Part shown: positions 7,205 to 12,300 of the stretch, piece after piece
Position numbering within the stretch: the stretch's first letter is position 1
Layout of the letters: each line of letters starts with the position of its first letter
NCBI GenBank assembly: GCA_023419055.1
Contig: JAEZYO010000531.1
Coordinates: 1 to 12,300 of the forward strand
Direction: 5' to 3'
DNA from: Pseudomonadota bacterium
GTDB taxonomy: Bacteria > Myxococcota > Polyangia > Polyangiales > Polyangiaceae
DNA length: 12,300 nt
Made by a program: the position numbers and the translations under genes
Notes under the pieces: model-generated
The model's database searches: none
What the model saw: only the letters and a program-made list of their open reading frames with translations
Told to the model about the DNA's origin: nothing

Positions 7205-8320
7205 TCACAGGATCCACTCCGAGCCTACTATTATCGTGACCGCAGCCGGTGCGAGCTCTGCGACGTCCCCGAGCCCGTCGATCGTGATCTGGGGGCGGGA
7301 AGCCTCGATGTGTGCGTCGAGGGACGCAACCAGACTGAGCCAGCTCGTCAGGTGCAGCAAGCCTTGAACGCCTGCACTTGGGGCGAGCCAGGTGGCTCGT
7401 TGTGAGCGGGGTTCGAGCTCGGGCCCCGTGCCAACGGCCCTGATGTGCTCGATCGAGAGTGTAAGGCAGGGTGCGACGGTGAAGCGCTGCCAGCGGAGCT
7501 CCCGGCATCCGCGCGCGGTGACGGTGATGCGATCGACGTCCGCTCCAAAGCCCGGAAAGTCCTCGGAGGCGACGCTCTGCTCCCACCACTTTTCTCCCTC
7601 GAGCAAGAAGCGAAAGTCCGCAAACGACACGCCGCCCGCCAAACCGAGGCCAAAACTCGGGTTGGGAAGGGGACCCAGGCTCAGCGCCACGCGCGGTGCC
7701 TGAACCAGACCGTGAAGGGCGCGCGACGAGGAAGCGGCGCTGTCTCGAGCGCCGGGAGCGGCCGATTCCGTATCTTCGTCTTCCGTATCTTTCGTCGCTT
7801 CTTGGTCTCCTTTCGGCCGACTCTCGCTTCCAGCTCGTTCGGGCGAGGTCCCGTCGCTCTTGCGGGGAGACGTGGAGGGCGAACGGCCCGTCGCGCCCGT
7901 CGATCCTTCTGGGGGCAGCTGGGCGAGATCTCCGAGCGGCTCCTCCGAGCGCAGCAAGAGCGCCAGCGTGACCGCTGCTGCCCCGGCGAGATCCGCGCAC
8001 GACGTGGACTCGATGTTGCGTTCGCCGACGAGATCTCCCGAACGAACGACGAGCATCAAGCGGAAGCGAGAGTCACCCGTCTGGGTGATGGTGCCCGCGG
8101 CCGAGAGAGGCTCCTTCGCCGGCCTGGCCGCTCCCACCAGCGCCTCGACTCGCTGACGCACCTGCGCCTGCGCTGGACACCCTGGCGGCGCCGTCCAGGT
8201 GAGCTCGAAGCTTTGCACGGGCTGTGCGCGCACAGGGCCGGCGCACAGAAGCCCCGAGAGCGACAGCAGCGCTGCCGGCGCTACGAAGGGCGTCTGCACT
8301 CGATCAGCGGCTCGTGCCAA
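7205..8320 (-). CDS. Exported two-domain protein with beta-rich C-terminus, unknown function
   Basis: The product is up to 371 residues. A signal peptide (VAPAALLSLSGLLCAGPVRA, probable cut before QPVQ near residue 33) leads into an N-terminal domain at about 38-125. That domain has WTAPPGCP, a V-x-x-x-V-E-x-L-V-G helix, and a conserved-looking second Cys in STSCADLAGAAAVTLALLL; Cys48 and Cys108 may pair. An acidic Ser/Pro/Lys-rich linker (about 126-205) connects to a C-terminal domain (about 206-371) of alternating hydrophobic strands with Gly turns, as in a small outer-membrane beta barrel. I recognise this as a myxobacterial architecture often found next to ECF sigma genes, but no activity is known to me. 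The frame starts at TTG 8320, overlapping the upstream gene by 17 bases; GTG 8299, four bases after that gene's stop, also gives a full signal peptide. A role as an outer envelope sensor or partner is inference. Confidence 0.8.
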   Translation of the reverse strand: MARAADRVQTPFVAPAALLSLSGLLCAGPVRAQPVQSFELTWTAPPGCPAQAQVRQRVEALVGAARPAKEPLSAAGTITQTGDSRFRLMLVVRSGDLVGERNIESTSCADLAGAAAVTLALLLRSEEPLGDLAQLPPEGSTGATGRSPSTSPRKSDGTSPERAGSESRPKGDQEATKDTEDEDTESAAPGARDSAASSSRALHGLVQAPRVALSLGPLPNPSFGLGLAGGVSFADFRFLLEGEKWWEQSVASEDFPGFGADVDRITVTARGCRELRWQRFTVAPCLTLSIEHIRAVGTGPELEPRSQRATWLAPSAGVQGLLHLTSWLSLVASLDAHIEASRPQITIDGLGDVAELAPAAVTIIVGSEWIL

Positions 8321-9242
8321 TGGTGATGTCGTCCACGTAAACGGTGGCCTGGGGGGGGCTCAAGTAGTTGGCGATGTGGCCGACGTACCATTGCGCCCAG
8401 TTGGTATCGTCGGTCAAAAGGCCCGTGAGCTCGACCACCAGCTGCCCATCCTGGTAGAGCGCGACTTCACCCGTCTGGTCCGCGGCACGCCGCAGATAGA
8501 ACTCGAGGTGAAACCAGGCGCCAATCGGCACCGCCGGCGGATCGGCGCCGTAATAGTTCGTCCCGCGCAGGAAATCGTACACGTACGCTTCGAGGTTCCC
8601 GTTGCTCCCGTTACGCAGCGAGACATCCCAGAGGCCATGCTGCGCGGACGGCTCTCCTCCTTGGAAATGGAACAGGTTCCAGATCGAGTTGTTCGTCGAG
8701 TGCGCCGGGAGGTAGTACCAGGCGCCATAGTACGCCGCCTCGGGGAGCTCACCCTGAATCAGGCAGCGTGATTGGTAGCTTCCGGTGGCGGTGTCGATCG
8801 TGAATGCGGCGGCGGAGTTGCCGGAACGCACGGGTGAGTCGACCAACTCGAAGGTCGCGCCGGGATCCGCGAAGCACGTCCCCCGTCGCTGAAACTCGCA
8901 AAAGCCGTTTTCGAAGCCGCTGCTCCAGGGCACAGCGAGTGGATCGGTCGTCGCAGGGGCACCCGCCGCGCCCGCGTCGCAGGAGCCTTCGCCAGCGGTC
9001 CCGACCCCACCTTGCCCGCCGGCCTCCGCGCCGCCCTGGCCTGCGAGCCCGTCTTCGTCTTGCCCGCCGAGACCACCTTCTCCGCTGCCCTGCCAGGTGC
9101 CGACGACGAGCGTTGGCTCGCACGCCGAGAAGCCGGCGAGCGCGGCCAGCACCGGACCCCAGGCGAGAGTGACCGCGGAGCGGAAAGGCGCAGGGAGCCG
9201 GCGGTGTCCGAGCGCATGCGGACCTCTGCGAGCCTTCAGCAT
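8304..9242 (-). CDS. Surface lipoprotein with concanavalin-A-like jelly-roll domain (polysaccharide lyase or lectin type)
   Basis: Read from the ATG at 9242 the product is 312 residues. The frame can be extended to a TTG at 9287, but that adds an acidic, non-signal-like N-terminus. A basic N-terminus (KARR, HRR) and a hydrophobic stretch end in the lipobox F-S-A-C, Cys at residue 41. A Gly-rich linker follows (about 50-97). From about 103 to the end the sequence has an all-beta pattern: FENGFCEFQ, AAFTIDTATGSY, YYGAWYYLP, NLFHFQGG, GLWDVSLRNGSNGNLEAYV, GAWFHLEFYLRR, GEVALYQDGQLVVEL and a closing YVDDITIGT. This resembles the jelly-roll fold of heparin-lyase-I-like or family 20-like polysaccharide lyases and LamG-type lectins. 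Whether it cuts or only binds polysaccharide cannot be settled. It is the first gene of the operon leading to the ECF sigma factor. Confidence 0.82.
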   Translation of the reverse strand: MLKARRGPHALGHRRLPAPFRSAVTLAWGPVLAALAGFSACEPTLVVGTWQGSGEGGLGGQDEDGLAGQGGAEAGGQGGVGTAGEGSCDAGAAGAPATTDPLAVPWSSGFENGFCEFQRRGTCFADPGATFELVDSPVRSGNSAAAFTIDTATGSYQSRCLIQGELPEAAYYGAWYYLPAHSTNNSIWNLFHFQGGEPSAQHGLWDVSLRNGSNGNLEAYVYDFLRGTNYYGADPPAVPIGAWFHLEFYLRRAADQTGEVALYQDGQLVVELTGLLTDDTNWAQWYVGHIANYLSPPQATVYVDDITIGTSR

Positions 9243-9414
9243 GGGCGGGGCGGGCGCGAGGCTATGCCCGTCCTCGTCACCTCGCAAGGCGACTCACCGG
9301 CTCGAGTTCGCGCCGAGCCGCTTGTTTTGGGCTGACCGAGAGAAAAGCGCGCCGCGATGACGATTCTTTGACGGATCCAGCGGGCCGGCGCCACTGCTCA
9401 CCCCTCTCGGTTCA

Positions 9415-9442
9415 TTGAAGCTCCACGGCACCCACATTTACT
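9415..9442 (+). promoter_or_regulatory. Possible promoter of the second ECF sigma gene
   Basis: TTGAAG (9415-9420) and TTTACT (9437-9442) are separated by 16 bases and lie about 34 bases before the GTG at 9476, in a locally less G/C-rich part of the divergent intergenic region. Each hexamer matches the housekeeping consensus at four of six positions. The call is by eye only. Confidence 0.3.
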
Positions 9443-9475
9443 TCGACGGAAATCGCTCGAGGTTGCCACTGCAGG

Positions 9476-10120
9476 GTGTCGAGGCGAATGGACGGTTCTA
9501 CCGAGCTGCCACTCACCGCGAGTTTACCCTTCGACTCGCGACTGAATTCGAGGCCAGGCATCGACGAGCAGCGTCGTCGATTCGAGGCGGTGTTCACGCT
9601 CGAGGTCGAGTTCGTGGCGACGACGCTACGTCGCTACGGCGTACCGCCGGCAGACGTCGACGACGCGGTCCAGCAAGTCTTCCTCGTCATTGGTCGGAAG
9701 CTCGCCGCCGTCGTTCCCGGATCCGAACGCGGCTTCCTGTTTCGCACCGCGGTGCACGTTGCCGCTCACGTTCGACGCGCGCTCGCCCGCAAGCGCGAGA
9801 ACTTCGGAGATCTGCCCGAGATCGCCTACGAGCAGGAGGACGCCGAAGAGCTCCTCCACACGCGGCGCGCTCGAGAGCGAATCGGACGCGTCCTCGAGAG
9901 GATGAGCTCCGACGTCCGCGCCGTGATCGTGCTGCACGAGATCGAGCACAAGACCATGCTCGAAATTTCGACTGTCCTCGGAGTGCCGAGCGGCACCGTC
10001 GCGTCTCGACTTCGAAGAGGTCGCGCTCTCTTGCACCGTGAGATCCGCCGATTCGAGTCTCGAGCCAGCGGCGGATCGATTTCGCGCGGAGCTTCACTTT
10101 CTGTGACGGACGCGCGGTGA
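9476..10120 (+). CDS. ECF-type RNA polymerase sigma factor without visible anti-sigma partner
   Basis: This group 4 sigma factor is 214 residues from the GTG at 9476; an ATG at 9488, four codons in and preceded by GAGG, is also possible. After a non-conserved N-terminal tail of about 34 residues, region 2 spans about 35-105 (VEFVATTLRRYGV, VDDAVQQVFLVIGRKL, RGFLFRTAVHVAAHVRRALARKR). Region 4 spans about 135-190 (RIGRVLERMSSDVRAVIVLHEIEH, then the helix-turn-helix MLEISTVLGVPSGTVASRLRRGRALL). A Ser/Arg tail of about 20 residues ends the protein. The next gene, an esterase lipoprotein, starts 45 bases downstream on the same strand, and no membrane-anchored regulator follows. Regulation may therefore be by its own promoter, its terminal extensions, or a partner elsewhere. 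It is divergent from the operon containing the first sigma factor. Confidence 0.94.
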   Translation: MSRRMDGSTELPLTASLPFDSRLNSRPGIDEQRRRFEAVFTLEVEFVATTLRRYGVPPADVDDAVQQVFLVIGRKLAAVVPGSERGFLFRTAVHVAAHVRRALARKRENFGDLPEIAYEQEDAEELLHTRRARERIGRVLERMSSDVRAVIVLHEIEHKTMLEISTVLGVPSGTVASRLRRGRALLHREIRRFESRASGGSISRGASLSVTDAR

Positions 10121-10165
10121 GTTCGCCACTGCGTGACGGACCCCGACACCGAACACCGATCGTCC

Positions 10166-11164
10166 ATGCGAGCTCTCTTCCGTCCCCTGTTCATTGGCTC
10201 GTTACTTCTTTCGCTCTCTTGCGACGCCGAGGATCCCTCCTTCCCGCAGGGTGGTGCCGGCGGCATGGGTACTTCTGGTGCGACCAGCACCGGCGGCACG
10301 CCCGGTAGCGGAGGCTCTGGTGGAACGGGAGGCGGGACCGCCGGTGGTACTGCGGGTAGTGCCGGCAGCGCTGGCAGCACCGGTGGCGGTGGGAGCTTTT
10401 CGGGCGCGGGCGGCGGTGGTGCTCCGAGCGGCGGGAGCGCAGGAACCGCGGGCGGTTCGGGTGGATCCATTCCTGGTGGAGCGGGCGGTTCGGCGGGGGC
10501 TGCCGGGAGCGGTGGTTCCGGCGGCGGACCCGCAACGTTCTCGCCGTGTCCAGAGTCCGGTCCCTGCAAGATCCTCCCGCTCGGCGATTCGATCACCGAC
10601 GGCGTCGGCTTGAACGGTGGCGGCGGTTACCGCATCGAACTTTTCAGCCTCGCGCTCGCAGACGGGAAGGAAATCACCTTCGTGGGTGGTTCGATGAACG
10701 GGCCGCAGATGGTGGACGGCCAGCCTTTCCCGCGTAGCCACGAGGGGCACAGCGGCTGGACGATTCAGCAGATCGACGGCATCACCCCCGCTCCGGCGCT
10801 GGACGGTGATCCGCACATCATCCTGCTCCACATCGGCACGAACGACATGTACCAGACGCCGTCGGGGGCACCTGAGCGGCTCGGCACGCTGCTCGATCAG
10901 ATCCTCGAGGCGGCCCCCGATTCGCTGCTCGTCGTGGCGAAGATCATCCCGTTCCCCGGCGCGTCGGGCGCGGTCAACACCTTCAACAACGCGATCCCGC
11001 CGCTCGTCGAGGCTCGCGCGAACGCGGGCAAGCACATCATCCTCGTCGATCAGTTCACCGGCTATCCCACTGACCAGCTCCCGGACGGCGTGCACCCGAA
11101 CGGGACCGGCTACGCCTGGATGGCGAACACCTGGTACGACGCGATCTCGAGCTACTTGCGCTGA
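10166..11164 (+). CDS. SGNH-hydrolase lipoprotein, carbohydrate esterase family 3-like
   Basis: From the ATG at 10166 the product is 332 residues. A GTG at 10133 would add 11 polar residues before the signal peptide and is less likely. Signal peptide and lipobox L-S-L-S-C put the lipidated Cys at 19, followed by Asp. Residues about 28-122 are an extreme Gly/Ser/Ala/Thr linker. The catalytic domain follows: GDSITDG (140-146, nucleophile Ser142), HEGHSGWTI (192-200, block II Gly), GTND (224-227, oxyanion Asn226) and DGVH (307-310, Asp307 and His310), so the SGNH set is complete. The HEGHSGW phrase and domain length fit family 3 acetylxylan-type esterases, which remove acetyl groups from plant polysaccharide. 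Cys128 and Cys134 may form a disulfide at the domain entrance. The protein is probably displayed on the cell surface and may be co-transcribed with the preceding sigma gene. Confidence 0.92.
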   Translation: MRALFRPLFIGSLLLSLSCDAEDPSFPQGGAGGMGTSGATSTGGTPGSGGSGGTGGGTAGGTAGSAGSAGSTGGGGSFSGAGGGGAPSGGSAGTAGGSGGSIPGGAGGSAGAAGSGGSGGGPATFSPCPESGPCKILPLGDSITDGVGLNGGGGYRIELFSLALADGKEITFVGGSMNGPQMVDGQPFPRSHEGHSGWTIQQIDGITPAPALDGDPHIILLHIGTNDMYQTPSGAPERLGTLLDQILEAAPDSLLVVAKIIPFPGASGAVNTFNNAIPPLVEARANAGKHIILVDQFTGYPTDQLPDGVHPNGTGYAWMANTWYDAISSYLR

Positions 11165-11198
11165 GTCGGCTCCGGCGTCACGCGCCCGGGGTCTGGCT

Positions 11199-11228
11199 CT
11201 TGAACGCGCGCGGTGCGGTGATTAACGA
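11199..11228 (+). promoter_or_regulatory. Possible heat-shock gene promoter element
   Basis: CTTGAA (11199-11204) lies about 75 bases before the Hsp20 start and matches the core -35 of both sigma-70 and sigma-32 promoters. Downstream, GATTAAC near 11220-11226 is the only A/T-rich patch in the interval, but the spacing is short for a standard -10. The promoter must lie between 11165 and 11260; this exact placement is weak. No CIRCE-like inverted repeat was found. Confidence 0.25.
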
Positions 11229-11263
11229 GATCTGCACCGGCGCCACGGTGGTCGCCGGTTCAG

Positions 11264-11268
11264 AAAGG
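11264..11268 (+). promoter_or_regulatory. Strong ribosome binding site for the Hsp20 gene
   Basis: AGAAAGGAGACC precedes the ATG at 11277 with GGAG at about optimal spacing. It is the clearest Shine-Dalgarno sequence in the window. Most other genes here start with weak or no such site and depend on overlap with an upstream gene. Confidence 0.8.
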
Positions 11269-11276
11269 AGACCAAC

Positions 11277-11765
11277 ATGCGCATCTCTCCCAAGCGGGAA
11301 CCAGAGCGCGCGCTGGCTCGACCGCGCGGCTGGGACCCTTTCGAAACCATGCAGGAGCTGCTCCGCTGGGATCCGTTCCGCTCGAACTCGTCGAGCAGCG
11401 TCGAGGACACCTTCGTCCCGACTTTCGAGGTGAAGGAGACCAAGGACGCCTACCACTTCAAGGCGGACGTTCCCGGCATCAAGGAAGAGGATCTGGAGCT
11501 TTCAGTCACGGCCAATCGCCTGACTGTCTCCGGGCATCGTGACGAAGAGAAGCGTGACGACGACGATCGCTACTTCACGTACGAGCGTCAGTACGGGAGC
11601 TTCTCTCGCTCGTTCACGCTGCCTGACGGCGTCGACACCGAAAGCGTTCAGGCCGAGCTGAAAGACGGCGTCCTCAACGTCATGGTCCCCAAGAAGCCGG
11701 AGACCCAGCCCAAGCGCATTCCGCTGCGCTCCGGGGCTCGGCCGAAGGAGCTAGGGAAGGCTTGA
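11277..11765 (+). CDS. Small heat-shock protein, Hsp20/alpha-crystallin family
   Basis: This 162-residue cytoplasmic holdase should bind unfolding proteins and keep them refoldable by ATP-dependent chaperones. The alpha-crystallin domain spans about 49-138 (TFEVKETKDAYHFKADVPG, the DLELSVTANRLTVSGHR strands, RSFTLPDGVD) and ends with the family hallmark AELKDGVLNVMVPK at 126-139. A C-terminal I-P-L at 148-150, the I-x-I/V-type motif used for oligomer assembly, is followed by a flexible basic tail. The N-terminal arm contains the motif WDPF twice (19-22 and 31-34) around a short helix; family members usually have one D-P-F-x-E-L/M segment. The ATG start has a strong ribosome binding site. The gene appears to be transcribed alone and is convergent with the pectate lyase gene. 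Induction by heat or envelope stress is expected from the family, not shown here. Confidence 0.96.
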   Translation: MRISPKREPERALARPRGWDPFETMQELLRWDPFRSNSSSSVEDTFVPTFEVKETKDAYHFKADVPGIKEEDLELSVTANRLTVSGHRDEEKRDDDDRYFTYERQYGSFSRSFTLPDGVDTESVQAELKDGVLNVMVPKKPETQPKRIPLRSGARPKELGKA

Positions 11766-11772
11766 TCGAGTC

Positions 11773-11806
11773 GGGCACAGGTGGCGTGAGAGCGTCACCT
11801 GTGCCC
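11773..11806. terminator. Hairpin between the convergent Hsp20 and pectate lyase genes
   Basis: GGGCACAGGTG (11773-11783) pairs perfectly with CACCTGTGCCC (11796-11806). The stem can be extended inward by three pairs including one G-T, leaving a 6-base loop. It begins 8 bases after the Hsp20 stop and 30 bases beyond the end of the opposite gene. There is no T-run on either side, so it may act as a bidirectional Rho-assisted terminator or mRNA 3'-end stabiliser rather than a classical intrinsic terminator. Confidence 0.6.
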
Positions 11807-11835
11807 CGCGTGGCGATCGAGCTCGTAAGGGGCGC

Positions 11836-12300
11836 TCAGTGGGCGAACGTGCAGGTGTTGCCCGCGCCGCAGTCCGAGGACGTGACCGCGGCCTTGACCT
11901 GCGACGCCGGCATCGCCGTGTACGTGTACGGGATGGTGAACACCGCGCCCGTCGAGGCGTTCAGATCTTTGCCGGTGCCCTGGTTCCCGATCCCTTTCCA
12001 GCCTCGCGGGCTGCCCATATCGGTGAAGATGGAGCGGTCCTCGTCGTAGACCGAATTTTCGGCGATGAGCGCCATGTCCTTGCCCACGCCGTGGATCTGG
12101 CCGCCGCCGGTGTTGTGATAGTTGTTCAGCATGTGGACGTTGCCGAAGCGTCCACGTGGTTGGCGCGAGTCGACGCGCTCACCCCAGTGGCTGTTCATGT
12201 ACGTGATGCGCAGCTTGCCGACGCTCACGGGCTCGTCGTCACTGCCGGCGATGAGGTTCGAGAAGCGGTGTTCCTTCGCGTACGTATAGTGGAAGTGCGA
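11836..12300 (-). CDS. Pectate lyase (polysaccharide lyase family 1), C-terminal part; N-terminus outside window
   Basis: The frame is open from the window edge to the TGA at 11836-11838, giving 154 residues of the C-terminal part. Typical right-handed beta-helix pectate lyase sequence is visible: HRFSNLIAGSDDEP, then KLRITYMNSHWGERVDSRQPRGRFGNVH written here in parts, with the family signature R-x-P-R-x-R-F-G followed by NVHMLNNYH. The Arg residues of that signature include the family's catalytic base region. Further conserved-looking segments are QIHGVGKDMALIAENSVYDE and TDMGSPRGWKGIGNQGTG. Two cysteines close to the end (SSDCGAGNTC) probably form a disulfide capping the C-terminus. The enzyme would cleave polygalacturonate by beta-elimination, normally with Ca2+, after secretion. 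The signal peptide and Ca2+-binding Asp residues lie outside the window. It is convergent with the Hsp20 gene. Confidence 0.93.
   Translation of the reverse strand, partial: SHFHYTYAKEHRFSNLIAGSDDEPVSVGKLRITYMNSHWGERVDSRQPRGRFGNVHMLNNYHNTGGGQIHGVGKDMALIAENSVYDEDRSIFTDMGSPRGWKGIGNQGTGKDLNASTGAVFTIPYTYTAMPASQVKAAVTSSDCGAGNTCTFAH

Noticed and set aside
7445..8326. 293-residue plus-strand open frame opposite the exported-protein gene
   Set aside because: It is Arg-rich and motif-free, and the minus-strand gene has a signal peptide and operon context.
9288..9420. ECF-type promoter (GAACC followed by CGTC) on the minus strand before the jelly-roll lipoprotein gene
   Set aside because: A GAACC is present on the minus strand near 9410, but no CGTC-like -10 lies 16-17 bases downstream, so an autoregulatory ECF promoter could not be supported.
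10243..10540. Possible PE_PGRS-like or collagen-like repeat protein
   Set aside because: The Gly-rich stretch lacks a regular triplet or PGRS unit and is simply a linker between a lipobox and an SGNH domain, as is common in myxobacterial lipoproteins.
10202..11095. 297-residue minus-strand open frame opposite the esterase gene
   Set aside because: The plus strand carries a complete SGNH catalytic set; the antisense frame is a shadow of the Gly-rich linker and domain.
1..12300. Mobile elements, CRISPR arrays, tRNA or rRNA genes
   Set aside because: No transposase or integrase motifs, no spaced identical repeats, and no tRNA-like cloverleaf or rRNA sequence were noticed by eye; composition is uniform across the window.

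Overview
The window is high-GC DNA with strong G/C bias at third codon positions. It carries several lipoproteins with long Gly/Ser/Ala linkers and extracytoplasmic-function (ECF) sigma factors encoded beside membrane-anchored TPR-like proteins. Together with Cys-rich repeat lipoproteins and stand-alone polysaccharide-acting surface proteins, this points to a myxobacterium, most likely of the Polyangiales/Sorangiineae type. That assignment is inferred from gene style, not from a marker gene.

Layout. (1) 1-859, plus strand: the C-terminal end of a TPR-like protein, overlapping by 4 bases a lipoprotein with seven Cys-rich repeats. (2) 1043-5422, minus strand: a compact three-gene ABC transporter operon of the MacB/LolD type. 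Its order is ATPase, double FtsX-domain permease, then HlyD-type periplasmic adaptor. A small hairpin follows the adaptor stop. (3) 5423-5842: no confident gene, but one small orphan reading frame and presumably the ABC operon promoter. (4) 5843-9242, minus strand: a likely four-gene operon. It encodes a lectin-like or lyase-like jelly-roll lipoprotein, an exported two-domain protein with a beta-rich C-terminus, an ECF sigma factor, and a single-pass membrane protein with a TPR-like periplasmic end. A good Rho-independent terminator overlaps the last stop codon. (5) 9476-11164, plus strand: a second ECF sigma factor followed by a lipoprotein carrying a complete SGNH hydrolase domain that resembles carbohydrate esterase family 3. 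(6) 11277-11765, plus strand: an Hsp20 small heat-shock protein. (7) 11836-12300, minus strand: the C-terminal part of a family 1 pectate lyase, cut by the window edge.

How the genes may work together. The ABC operon looks like a self-contained efflux or lipoprotein/lipid handling machine, but no outer-membrane channel is encoded with it. The first sigma factor is probably controlled by its overlapping membrane-anchored partner, and it sits in one operon with two exported proteins that could form the outer part of a sensing route. The second sigma factor has no visible anti-sigma partner and lies directly before a secreted esterase. The SGNH esterase, the jelly-roll lipoprotein and the pectate lyase share a polysaccharide theme, which suggests use or sensing of plant-type or matrix polysaccharides. 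No mobile elements, CRISPR arrays, tRNA or rRNA genes were seen. The least described parts are the surface-protein/sigma/TPR operon (5870-9242) and the sigma-esterase pair (9476-11164).
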